Notes under the pieces: generated by a model
What the model was told of the DNA's origin: nothing
The model's database searches: none
What the model saw: only the letters and a program-made list of their open reading frames with translations
Assembly (NCBI GenBank): GCA_003506095.1
Contig: DNWZ01000078.1
Location: 1-12,129 of the forward strand
DNA length: 12,129 bases
Reading direction: 5' to 3'
Source: Planctomycetaceae bacterium
GTDB taxonomy: Bacteria; Planctomycetota; Planctomycetia; Pirellulales; Pirellulaceae
Shown here: piece after piece, positions 1 to 7,442 of the stretch
How the letters are laid out: the number at the start of each line of letters is the position of its first letter
Position numbering within the stretch: position 1 is the stretch's first letter
Position numbers and translations under genes: made by a program

Positions 1-84
1 GGTTTCGATCATCATCTTGTTAAACCGGTAAGCTCCGGAGATGTCTTAAGCCTTATCGTTCAAATCCATCCCGTCGATGATTGA
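1..84 (+). CDS. C-terminal end of a receiver-domain protein (response regulator or hybrid kinase), partial
   Basis: Frame 1 is open from the window edge to a TGA at 82-84 and encodes 27 residues, beginning GFDHHLVKPVSSGD. This is the last beta strand and helix of a CheY-like receiver: the LVKP segment carries the conserved lysine-proline that contacts the phospho-aspartate pocket. The first nine residues are identical to the matching part of the receiver at the end of the hybrid kinase downstream (GFDHHLVKP), although the codons differ. The protein stops 12 residues after that segment, so the receiver is its final domain. Whether it is a stand-alone regulator or a second hybrid kinase cannot be told from this fragment. 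Its position just before another two-component gene suggests a signalling cluster. Confidence 0.72.
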   Translation, partial: GFDHHLVKPVSSGDVLSLIVQIHPVDD

Positions 85-273
85 TCGATCACTGTTTCTT
101 CGCATCGGTGTCAGGCAATTCGTTGACTCTCACATGTTGGTTTTCAGACTTTTAAATTATATGTCTTTCTGAAAAGGGGTCTGACCCTCTCTGGCGAGGC
201 AAGATAATCTTCCCCTTCGATTCGCCCCAAAGGGTCAGACCCCTTTTTGGATAGGTTCTAAAACATAGCGGCC
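85..273. other. Intergenic region before the hybrid kinase
   Basis: This 189-base gap separates the receiver fragment from the kinase. Its second half is filled by the long palindrome at 172-247. The AT-rich stretch around 137-165 is the only place a promoter could sit upstream of the palindrome. Hexamers there match the sigma-70 consensus poorly (for example TTGACT at 123-128 without a well-spaced -10), so no promoter is called. Only 26 bases lie between the palindrome and the kinase start, so the kinase is transcribed either through the palindrome or from a start inside it. Confidence 0.5.
172..247. repeat. REP-like long inverted repeat (17-bp perfect arms)
   Basis: The arm at 172-188 (AAAAGGGGTCTGACCCT) is the exact reverse complement of 231-247. 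Each arm is also nearly self-palindromic around GGGTC-T-GACCC. The stem can continue inward imperfectly, with GGCGA at 193-197 facing TCGCC at 222-226. This architecture of two GC-rich palindromic units in inverted orientation around a short spacer is that of REP/BIME-type dispersed elements, which are often moved by RAYT (TnpA_REP) transposases. The T-run on the right and A-run on the left could also make it a bidirectional terminator for the upstream gene. No transposase lies nearby. Dispersal in the genome is an inference from its form. Confidence 0.65.
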
Positions 274-2349
274 GTGATTGAATTTTGGCGGAAACTTTTT
301 GACACCAGCGACTTTCCACCACGCTGGTATTGCGGTGATTGGACTGCAGGGCATGGTTGGTTGCACATCGTTTCGGATCTGGCGATTTGGGCTTCGTACT
401 CGGCCATACCATGCATCCTGGGATACTTCATGTGGCAGCGAAAAGATTTCCCTTTTCGCCGCCTGGTGATTCTGTTCTGCTTATTTATCCTCCTGTGTGG
501 TACAGCACATTTAATGGAGGCAATCATTTTTTGGTGGCCGGCATATCGTCTTGCCGGGGTTGTCAAATTACTTACCGCGTCGGTTTCATGCATCACCGCG
601 ATTGTTTTGATTCGAATCGCTCCCATCGCATTGGCGATGAGGTCACCCGACGATTTAAAACGCGAAATCGAAGCCCGCTCAAAGGCTGAGTTAGCGTTTC
701 AAGCGGCGAATAACGAACTTGAGAACCGGGTCAAAAGCCGAACTTACGAGCTTGTTTCTGCGAATGAATCTTTGCAAAACGAGGTTCATGAACGTCGGCG
801 AGCCGAATCAAGCCTTCGCAAAAGCGAGTCGAGGTTCCGGCAGTTAGCCGATTCCATGCCGCAGATCGTTTGGGTCGCCAAGCCAGACGGTGCGGTGGAG
901 TATTTTAACCAGCGATGGTTTGATTTTGTGGGGCACCAATCCGGTGGTCTTCTCGGGCATAAATGGTCCACAGTACTTCATCCGCATGACCAAAAGTTTG
1001 CTCTCCAGCAATGGCAGCAGGCGATTGACACAGAAGAACCCTATGAGATCGAGTACCGATTACGATCCGCAGGCGGCGAGTATCGATGGTTCTTAAGTCG
1101 TGCGATGCTGATGCATGACGAGGCGGGTTTGCTTGATCGTTGGTTCGGCACCTGTACCGATATACAAGATCTGAAAGGGTTGCAGGACGAGTTGCGGATG
1201 GTTGCCGCACGGTTGTCGGAGGCCGATCGCCGAAAGGATGAGTTTCTTGCGACTTTGGCCCACGAACTGCGCAACCCTTTGGCGCCGATTCGCAGCGGTT
1301 TGGAAATTATGAAGTTGGTCAAGGATGACCCGGTAACGCTCGAAGAAGTTCGCGAAACGATGGAGCGACAAACGCGTCAGTTAATCACATTGGTTGATGA
1401 TTTGTTGGATGTTTCTCGAATTACCCGCGGCAAGTTCCACCTGCGGCGGTCCCGAGTGCTTCTTAGTGATGCAGTGAAGACGGCCGTGGAAACGGCTGAG
1501 TCGCTTTTGGCCAATGCCGGGCATCATCTGACGATCGACCTGCCAGGGCAACCAATTGCGTTGGATGCGGACCCCAGTCGGTTGACGCAAATCCTGTCAA
1601 ATTTGTTGAACAATGCCGCAAAGTACACGCCGGACAGCGGCCAAATTGTTTTGGCTGCGAAAGTAATTGATGAAAACTGTTGCGTTTCGGTTCGAGATAA
1701 CGGAATCGGAATCCCATCGGATAAATTGGAAACGATTTTCGATATCTTCACTCAACTCGAACAACCGATGGACCGGGTTTATAGCGGACTGGGGATCGGT
1801 CTTACGCTTGTTAAATCGTTGGTTCAAATGCACGGTGGTTGGGTCGAGGTGAGTAGCGCAGGGGTGTCCCACGGAAGTGAGTTTCGCGTTTACTTGCCGC
1901 TAAATCATAGTGAAGCATCGCAGGCGAATAGCGATAGCTCGCATTGGATAGATCATGCTAGCCATAGTCATGGTCATGGTCGCGAAATGCGAATTTTAGT
2001 GGTTGATGATAATCTTGATGCATCCAGTATGCTCAGCCGTATGGTCATTGCGATGGGGCATGAGGTTGCGATCGCGGCGGATGGAAAAGAGGCGATTGAG
2101 ATGGCCGAAGTCTACCGCGCCGATGTCGTTCTGATGGACCTGGGAATGCCCCGTATGAATGGATATGAAGCGGCACGTTACATCCGTCAACAGCAATGGG
2201 GCAGGGAAACCGTTTTGGTTGCGGTAACCGGTTGGGGCCAAGATGTCGATCGCCTAAAGTCGAAGGAATCGGGCTTTGATCATCACTTGGTCAAGCCAGC
2301 CGACCCGCAAGAGTTGCGGATGTTGTTCGCATCACTGCAGCAACCGTAA
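274..2349 (+). CDS. Hybrid histidine kinase with ETR1-like ethylene-binding sensor domain
   Basis: The predicted product is a 691-residue membrane sensor kinase. Residues 20-122 form a three-helix membrane domain matching the ethylene-binding domain of plant ETR1 and cyanobacterial homologues. Asp35, Tyr42, Ile45, Pro46, Phe68, Ile72, Cys75 and His79 sit exactly ten residues after ETR1 Asp25, Tyr32, Ile35, Pro36, Phe58, Ile62, Cys65 and His69, the last two being the copper ligands. Lys98 corresponds to Lys91. A coiled coil follows (about 125-180), then a PAS/PAC domain (about 181-300), HisKA with phospho-acceptor His330 in the LAHELRNP box, an N-box (Asn447), G1 (DNGIG, 475-479), G2 (GLGIG, 505-509), a histidine-rich linker (557-568) and a receiver (Asp578, Asp579, acceptor Asp622, Thr652, Lys674). 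The ETR1 GAF domain is replaced by PAS. The GTG start has no clear Shine-Dalgarno, but it fits the usual N-terminus of bacterial members. There is no HPt or DNA-binding output domain. The ligand is unproven. Confidence 0.93.
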   Translation: MIEFWRKLFDTSDFPPRWYCGDWTAGHGWLHIVSDLAIWASYSAIPCILGYFMWQRKDFPFRRLVILFCLFILLCGTAHLMEAIIFWWPAYRLAGVVKLLTASVSCITAIVLIRIAPIALAMRSPDDLKREIEARSKAELAFQAANNELENRVKSRTYELVSANESLQNEVHERRRAESSLRKSESRFRQLADSMPQIVWVAKPDGAVEYFNQRWFDFVGHQSGGLLGHKWSTVLHPHDQKFALQQWQQAIDTEEPYEIEYRLRSAGGEYRWFLSRAMLMHDEAGLLDRWFGTCTDIQDLKGLQDELRMVAARLSEADRRKDEFLATLAHELRNPLAPIRSGLEIMKLVKDDPVTLEEVRETMERQTRQLITLVDDLLDVSRITRGKFHLRRSRVLLSDAVKTAVETAESLLANAGHHLTIDLPGQPIALDADPSRLTQILSNLLNNAAKYTPDSGQIVLAAKVIDENCCVSVRDNGIGIPSDKLETIFDIFTQLEQPMDRVYSGLGIGLTLVKSLVQMHGGWVEVSSAGVSHGSEFRVYLPLNHSEASQANSDSSHWIDHASHSHGHGREMRILVVDDNLDASSMLSRMVIAMGHEVAIAADGKEAIEMAEVYRADVVLMDLGMPRMNGYEAARYIRQQQWGRETVLVAVTGWGQDVDRLKSKESGFDHHLVKPADPQELRMLFASLQQP

Positions 2350-2359
2350 CCGATCCTCG

Positions 2360-3760
2360 TCAGGTCGCAATCGTTTTGCCGGGCGTCGCGATTTCGTACG
2401 CTCCACTGGCCAATGGTCGCACCGGCGCGGGCGAATCCAATGTGTGCAGGGTTTCAACATCTGCCAGCGACAGGTTGCTCGACAAGGCTTGATTCCAGGT
2501 GATCACTTTTCCACTGTAGGATGCCATTCGACCCATGATTGCGGTCAGGGTGCTATGGGCCGCATATTCCGTTTCATTGGGGGTTTGGCCAGCCCGAATC
2601 GCGGCAAAAAAGTCGATCTGTTCCTGCTGCCAACCGTTTCCTGCCACTTCCTTTGCCGCACTTTCCCAAATCAATCTGCCACGTCGGTCGAAGATTTTTG
2701 CCGAGGAAATGTCGCATGATCCACCTGTGGCTTGGACGTGTTCGCCGACCTTTGACCAACACCCTGCAATCTGGCGACATTGGCTCAGCATTCGCGTTCC
2801 ACCGCTGTAGGTGTATTCGATCATGTGATGATCATAGATTTCGCCAGCCGACGCCCCGCTGCGTACTTGGCGACCGCCTTGCCCTTGAGCTTCCACGGGA
2901 AATCCGTTCATCACCCAGTTGATAATGTCCAGATTATGAATGTGTTGTTCGGTTATGTGATCGCCCGAGAGCCAATTGAAGTAGTACCAGTTGTTGATTT
3001 GGTATTCGAGTTCCGTTTGGCTCGGTCGGCGCGGGCGTGTCCAAACCCCCGATCCGTTCCAGTAGGCTCTTGCGAAAATCGGCTCGCCGATAATTCCGTC
3101 GTGCAACCGCGCGACACACTGGCGATAGCGTGTCTCGTGTCGACGATGCAGTCCAACTTGGACGGCCAAGCCTTTCGCTGTTGCAATTTGACCAGTGGCC
3201 AAAACCCGTCGTACGCCAGGCGCGTCCACGGCGACCGGCTTTTCCATGAAAACGTGCTTGCCGGCCGCAATGGCTCGTTCAAAATGCAGCGGACGAAACC
3301 CCGGCGGTGTCGCCAGAAAAACAACGTCGACGTCGGATTCAAATAGTTTTTGATACGCGTCGAGACCGACAAATCGGCTTTCGGCAGCCACATCGACCTG
3401 CTGGGGGTACTTCCCTTTGATCGCGCGATATGCCGATTGCAGATTGCTTTGAAAAACATCCGCCATGGCGGTTAATCGGACATCACCCCCGGTTGTGGCA
3501 AGCGCTTGGATGATCGCACCCGTACCCCGCCCACCACAACCGACCAATCCAAGTCGGATGCTTTCGGCTGCGAACGCATGCGCCGAACGGGCGACCGCCA
3601 ATTGGCCCCCCACCAGCGCGCCACCAGCTAGCAGAAGGCCGCTGTCTTTGAAAAAATTTCGCCGCGATGCTGCCGAACCGATCCGCTGGTTTTTTTCTGA
3701 AACATTCCTCTCAGCGGCAGTTTGTTCAACCTGGTTCGATGCTGCGATTTTTTTCGGCAT
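2360..3760 (-). CDS. Tat-exported Gfo/Idh/MocA family oxidoreductase
   Basis: This is an NAD(P)-dependent oxidoreductase of 466 residues when started at the ATG at 3758-3760. The frame stays open to another ATG at 3827-3829, which would add 23 residues unlike a signal peptide, so the inner start is preferred. Twin arginines (SRRNFF, Arg33-Arg34) followed by a hydrophobic, glycine-rich stretch and an AHA-FA cleavage-like site near residue 62 form a Tat signal. The enzyme would therefore be exported already folded with its cofactor. The Rossmann glycine motif GCGGRG is at 74-79, the family EKP motif at 173-175, and EQHIHNLD at 271-278 holds the probable catalytic His275. The acidic residue four before this His is Glu rather than the Asp of inositol dehydrogenase. 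The substrate is unknown, probably a sugar or cyclitol. It ends 10 bases from the convergent kinase and diverges from serS. Confidence 0.88.
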   Translation of the reverse strand: MPKKIAASNQVEQTAAERNVSEKNQRIGSAASRRNFFKDSGLLLAGGALVGGQLAVARSAHAFAAESIRLGLVGCGGRGTGAIIQALATTGGDVRLTAMADVFQSNLQSAYRAIKGKYPQQVDVAAESRFVGLDAYQKLFESDVDVVFLATPPGFRPLHFERAIAAGKHVFMEKPVAVDAPGVRRVLATGQIATAKGLAVQVGLHRRHETRYRQCVARLHDGIIGEPIFARAYWNGSGVWTRPRRPSQTELEYQINNWYYFNWLSGDHITEQHIHNLDIINWVMNGFPVEAQGQGGRQVRSGASAGEIYDHHMIEYTYSGGTRMLSQCRQIAGCWSKVGEHVQATGGSCDISSAKIFDRRGRLIWESAAKEVAGNGWQQEQIDFFAAIRAGQTPNETEYAAHSTLTAIMGRMASYSGKVITWNQALSSNLSLADVETLHTLDSPAPVRPLASGAYEIATPGKTIAT

Positions 3761-4022
3761 GCGGGGGGCGACTTTCAATTGAAAGGCGGTGGAGCAGGGT
3801 GGCGGGAAGGCACCACAACGCGATGGCATTCATTCGTGGCGAACGTTCTACCTATTCTATCCGTCTGGACCGACAATCACAAACTCGCGCCGATACCTTC
3901 ATGGACAGAATCCGCGATTCCTACTAACCTTCGGCATCGCTATCCAGGCAATCGCCTGCCAGCGGTCAGCTTGTAACAAACAATCGTTCACTTCCGATCG
4001 ACGACTCCAACCGACCCCCACG
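3761..4022. other. Divergent intergenic region between the oxidoreductase and serS
   Basis: These 262 bases must carry the promoters of both neighbours, which point away from each other. I see no strong hairpin, T-box-like specifier structure or convincing sigma-70 hexamer pair. The frame of serS is open back to an ATG at 3789, but the peptide it would add is not part of any SerRS, so it is treated as untranslated. Confidence 0.4.
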
Positions 4023-5309
4023 ATGTTAGACCGCAAGTTTATTGTTAGTCACGCCCAAGCCGTCAAAGAAAATTGTGTCCGTCGAGGAGCGACTTGCGAC
4101 ATCGATCGACTGGTTCAGTTGGAAACTGAACGTGCGGATCGACTACAATCGGCCCAGGAGCTTAACCGTCTGGCAAACGAGGTCAGTCAGTCGATCAGCA
4201 AAGCGACTGACGACGCCGACCGACAATCGCGGATCGCTAAGGGGAGAGAACTGCGAGAACAAAAGGAGGCCGCACAGAAGGCCCATGACGAGCTTGACTC
4301 GGAAATAACCGACCTTATCCGCCACTTGCCCAACATGACGCATCCCGACGCTCCGCTAGGCGGCGAGGATGACGCGGTTGAAGTCGCATTGGGTAAAACG
4401 GCAATCCGTGATTTCGATTTCAAGCCCAAGGACCATCTCGAACTTGGGCAATTGCACGACCTGTTTGACTTCGAGGCGGGCGCTCGCGTTGCCGGTGCCG
4501 GTTTTTACTTTCTTAAAAATGCAGCGGTGCGTCTCGATTTGGCGCTTCAGCATTTTGCCGTAACTTTCCTCAGCGATCACGGATTTACCCCCGTGACGAC
4601 CCCCGATTTGGCGCTCACCGAAATCCTGCACGGGACCGGTTTCATGCCACGTGGCCCCGAAACACAGATTTACAGCATCGAGAATACCGAGCTGAACTTA
4701 GTGGCGACGGCTGAAATCACACTTGGCGGCATGATGGCAGGCCAGACAATTGATTCTTCCGAATTGCCGCTGCGGTTGTGCGGACTGAGCCACTGTTTTC
4801 GAACCGAAGCGGGCGCCGCTGGACGAGCATCAAAAGGGCTTTATCGGGTCCACCAATTCACGAAAGTTGAAATGTTCGCGTTCACGACACCTGAACAAAG
4901 CGATTCAGTTCACGAACAGATGCGGTCGCTGGAGTGCGAATTGTTCGACGCTTTGGGCGTCCCGTATCGCGTGATCGATACCGCAGCGGGTGACCTGGGC
5001 GGACCAGCTTATCGTAAATATGACCTCGAAGCCTGGATGCCTGGTCGAGGTGAAGCCGGACAGTGGGGCGAAGTGACCAGCACCAGCAATTGTACTGACT
5101 ATCAAGCACGACGTCTGAACATTCGCAGCAAAGCGGCCGGCCAAAAAGGGACTCAATTCGTCCACACGCTCAACGGAACCGCAGTCGCAACCGGTCGGGC
5201 AATGATCGCAATTCTAGAAAACTACCAAAACGCGGACGGCAGTATCACCGTTCCTCAAGTCCTGAGACCGCTGATGGGAACCGATCTGCTGGTGCCTCGC
5301 GTCGGTTAA
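4023..5309 (+). CDS. serS: Seryl-tRNA synthetase
   Basis: This cytoplasmic class II synthetase charges tRNA-Ser (and tRNA-Sec where present) with serine. The 428-residue product is of normal family length. Residues 1-105 form the N-terminal domain with the long antiparallel coiled coil (about 30-100, rich in Glu, Arg, Lys and Ala) that grips the tRNA variable arm. The catalytic part shows a motif 1 region near HGFTPVTTPDL (186-196), the serine-binding TAEI segment (229-232), motif 2 with FRTE (259-262) and the following RASKGLYRVHQF, and motif 3 around GTAVATGRAMIAILENYQ (385-402). The ATG at 4023 gives the usual MLDRKFI-type N-terminus. It has no Shine-Dalgarno, and the preceding bases are C-rich. 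The open frame extends 78 codons upstream but that stretch is not SerRS-like. It is a stand-alone gene, divergent from the oxidoreductase and convergent with the nqr operon. Confidence 0.97.
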   Translation: MLDRKFIVSHAQAVKENCVRRGATCDIDRLVQLETERADRLQSAQELNRLANEVSQSISKATDDADRQSRIAKGRELREQKEAAQKAHDELDSEITDLIRHLPNMTHPDAPLGGEDDAVEVALGKTAIRDFDFKPKDHLELGQLHDLFDFEAGARVAGAGFYFLKNAAVRLDLALQHFAVTFLSDHGFTPVTTPDLALTEILHGTGFMPRGPETQIYSIENTELNLVATAEITLGGMMAGQTIDSSELPLRLCGLSHCFRTEAGAAGRASKGLYRVHQFTKVEMFAFTTPEQSDSVHEQMRSLECELFDALGVPYRVIDTAAGDLGGPAYRKYDLEAWMPGRGEAGQWGEVTSTSNCTDYQARRLNIRSKAAGQKGTQFVHTLNGTAVATGRAMIAILENYQNADGSITVPQVLRPLMGTDLLVPRVG

Positions 5310-5402
5310 ATAGAACGCGTGGTTGTCGGAATGCCCGGCAATTAAAAGTCGTTGCGTTGAACAGCAGACCCAAGCGACTCTGGCTTGTTCATCAACGGCC
5401 AT

Positions 5403-5439
5403 AAAAAAACTCCGACAGGAAACATATTCCCGTCGGAGT
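5403..5439 (-). terminator. Intrinsic terminator of the nqr operon
   Basis: Read on the minus strand, a 13-bp stem (5427-5439 with 5409-5421, five-base loop at 5422-5426) is followed by a run of seven U (5403-5409, the first pairing at the stem base). The single A/C mismatch seen on the plus strand becomes a G-U wobble in the minus-strand RNA, so the stem is continuous only in that direction. This fits termination after nqrF, whose stop lies 32 bases before the stem. On the plus strand no U-run follows the hairpin, so serS, which ends about 100 bases away, would not gain a canonical terminator from it. Confidence 0.88.
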
Positions 5440-5471
5440 CAAATGATTTTCAATACATACCAGTCCGACTA

Positions 5472-6695
5472 TCAGCCGCCAAAATCATCGTACGCGATGT
5501 TCTCAGGCTCAACGCCAAGGTCATCCAACATTTTGAAAACGGCTGCGTTCATCATTGGTGGACCACAGATGTAATACTCGATGTCTTCAGGGGCCGGATG
5601 TTTCTTCAAATAATTCTCTAACAGCACGTTGTGGATAAATCCGACGTAACCGGTCCAATTATCTTCCGGTGCTGGCTCGCTTAACGCGATATTGAATTTA
5701 AAGTTCGGGAAATCCTTTTCAATATCACGGAAGTGCTCTACATAGAACAATTCCCGCATGCTACGTCCACCGTACCAATAACTGACCTTACGATCTGTTT
5801 TGCCACGCTTGAATAATTCGAAGATGTGGCTGCGCAGCGGCGCCATACCCGCACCGCCACCGATGTAAACCATTTCGGCCTTCGTGTCCTTAATAAAGAA
5901 CTCGCCGTATGGACCACTGATCGTCGCCTTATCACCAGGCTTCAGCCCGAAAATATAGCTGCTCATTTTGCCCGGCGGCGTTCCTTCAGGGGCCCGCGGC
6001 GGTGGAGTTGCGACCCGAACATTGAGCATGATAATGCCCTTTTCGCCCGGATAATTCGCCATCGAATAGGCCCGAACGACAGGTTCGTCAACTTTGGACA
6101 CATAACGCCAAATGTTGAATTTGTCCCAGTCCGGATGGTACTTCTTCTGAATTACAAAGTCCTTGTATGCCACCGTGTGTGGCGGACATTCAATCTGGAT
6201 GTAACCACCGGCTCGAAAGTCTACCTCTTCGCCGGGAGGCAATTCGAGCACGAATTCCTTGATAAAAGTAGCCACGTTCTCATTGCTGCGAACGGTGCAA
6301 TTCCACTTCTTGGTTTCAAATGCCTCGGGTGGTACTTCGACCTTCATGTTCTGCTTGACAGCGACTTGGCAACTCAATCGTTCGCCCTCTGCCGCCTCAC
6401 GCTTCGTAATATGCCCAAGCTCGGTGGCAAGAATCTCGCCGCCACCTTCTTCGACCTTCACGCGGCATTGCGCACAGGTACCACCACCGCCGCAAGCGCT
6501 TGAGACAAAGATCCCAGCATCAGCGAGTACGCCCAGCAGTTTACCACCGGCCGGTACCTCGATTTCTTTCTGGTTGTTGATCGTGATTTTGACGGGCCCG
6601 CTGGCCACCAGCTGGCTCTTCGCCGCCAAAATGAATCCGACTAGCGCGACCACCACAACGGTGAACATCACGACGCCAAGAACAATAGTTGTCAT
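5472..6695 (-). CDS. nqrF: Na+-translocating NADH:quinone reductase subunit F
   Basis: NqrF is the electron-input subunit, which oxidises NADH and passes electrons through FAD and a 2Fe-2S cluster into the membrane complex. The 407 residues match the family length. One N-terminal membrane helix (3-24) is followed by a plant-type ferredoxin domain with ligands Cys68, Cys74, Cys77 and Cys109 (CGGGGTCAQC pattern). Next is a ferredoxin-reductase FAD domain with the RAYS motif (208-211) and an NADH domain with GGGAGMAPLRS (279-289) and CGPPMM (377-382). The C-terminus AYDDFGG is typical. It is the last gene of the operon. Unlike the other junctions it is separated from the gene before it (nqrE) by 118 bases containing an inverted repeat. 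Its ATG at 6693-6695 lacks a strong Shine-Dalgarno. Confidence 0.98.
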   Translation of the reverse strand: MTTIVLGVVMFTVVVVALVGFILAAKSQLVASGPVKITINNQKEIEVPAGGKLLGVLADAGIFVSSACGGGGTCAQCRVKVEEGGGEILATELGHITKREAAEGERLSCQVAVKQNMKVEVPPEAFETKKWNCTVRSNENVATFIKEFVLELPPGEEVDFRAGGYIQIECPPHTVAYKDFVIQKKYHPDWDKFNIWRYVSKVDEPVVRAYSMANYPGEKGIIMLNVRVATPPPRAPEGTPPGKMSSYIFGLKPGDKATISGPYGEFFIKDTKAEMVYIGGGAGMAPLRSHIFELFKRGKTDRKVSYWYGGRSMRELFYVEHFRDIEKDFPNFKFNIALSEPAPEDNWTGYVGFIHNVLLENYLKKHPAPEDIEYYICGPPMMNAAVFKMLDDLGVEPENIAYDDFGG

Positions 6696-6758
6696 TTCAG
6701 GATTGACCGTTTAAATGCGATTAAACCGTTCACAGATGAATCGGAACCAGACGATGTT

Positions 6759-6800
6759 GTTCAGCAAGATCGCTCACCGCGAGTCAAGATGCGGCTGAAC
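6759..6800. repeat. Inverted repeat in the nqrE-nqrF gap
   Basis: GTTCAGC at 6759-6765 pairs perfectly with GCTGAAC at 6794-6800. Inside lies a smaller hairpin, TCGC at 6770-6773 with GCGA at 6779-6782. The hexamer CAAGAT also occurs twice in the interior (6765-6770 and 6785-6790). In nqr mRNA the structure would sit 14 bases after the nqrE stop and 63 bases before the nqrF start. There is no U-run after it, so it is not a standard terminator. A role in mRNA processing or stability between the two genes is only an inference. Confidence 0.4.
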
Positions 6801-6813
6801 TGAACCCGCCTAC

Positions 6814-7437
6814 TCAAATACCGCCGAACGACATGAATGCTAACGCCATCAAGCCGACGGTGATAAACGTAATACCAAGACCACGCAGCGGCGGCGGCAC
6901 ATCGCTGTACTTCATCTTTTCTCGAATACCAGCCAAAGCCGCGATCGCCAAAGCCCAACCGATTCCACAGCCTAGACCGAAAACGCTCGATTCCAAGAAA
7001 TCGTATTCACGTTGTTCCATGAAGAGCGACGCACCTAGAATCGCACAGTTAACCGTGATCAAGGGCAAGAAAATCCCCAACGCGTTGTACAGAGGCGGGA
7101 AAAAACGATCGAGCGTCATTTCCAAAATCTGCACCATCGCAGCAATCACACCGATGTAGCTAATGAAACCGAGGAACGATAAATCGTATTCCGCATAACT
7201 AGGCCCGATCCAAGACAGTGCACCTTTCTTAAGCAAAAAGGTGTACAGCAAGTTGTTCGCAGGCACCGTTATTGTCAAAATCACGATCACCGCCACGCCT
7301 AGTCCAAGGGCTGTCTTTACGTTCTTGCTGATCGCAAGAAAAGTACACATCCCAAGAAAGAACGCTAATGCAAGATTCTCGACGAAAATCGCCTTCAGAA
7401 AAATGCTGATGTAATGTTCGACGCCGTGGAAAACCAT
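6814..7437 (-). CDS. nqrE: Na+-translocating NADH:quinone reductase subunit E
   Basis: NqrE is an integral membrane subunit of the Na+-NQR core, with 207 residues and about six hydrophobic helices. It is homologous to NqrD in inverted topology. Cys31 (GMCTFLA) and Cys131 (TVNCAILG) correspond to the two half-membrane cysteines that, together with the pair in NqrD, bind the iron-sulfur centre in the membrane. The highly conserved VENLALAFFLGMCTFLA start and the LEMTLDRFFPPLYNALGIFLPLITVNCAILG block are clear. The ATG at 7435-7437 lies 5 bases past the nqrD stop. A GAGG Shine-Dalgarno overlaps the end of nqrD, so the two are probably translationally coupled. Confidence 0.98.
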   Translation of the reverse strand: MVFHGVEHYISIFLKAIFVENLALAFFLGMCTFLAISKNVKTALGLGVAVIVILTITVPANNLLYTFLLKKGALSWIGPSYAEYDLSFLGFISYIGVIAAMVQILEMTLDRFFPPLYNALGIFLPLITVNCAILGASLFMEQREYDFLESSVFGLGCGIGWALAIAALAGIREKMKYSDVPPPLRGLGITFITVGLMALAFMSFGGI

Positions 7438-7442
7438 AATAT

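Noticed and set aside
152..412. Minus-strand ORF across the palindrome and kinase start
   Set aside because: Much of it is translation of the REP-like palindrome and of antisense kinase sequence. Such ORFs are artefacts of repeats.
2780..3346. 188-codon plus-strand ORF opposite the oxidoreductase
   Set aside because: It lies wholly antisense to a clear Gfo/Idh/MocA gene and shows no recognisable domain.
3789..4022. Upstream extension of serS by 78 codons
   Set aside because: The added peptide is rich in residues unlike any SerRS N-terminus, while the ATG at 4023 gives the standard MLDRKFI start and normal length. The open frame appears to be chance.
5826..6503. 225-codon plus-strand ORF opposite nqrF
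   Set aside because: It is antisense to conserved FAD and ferredoxin domains of nqrF, and its translation has no family features.
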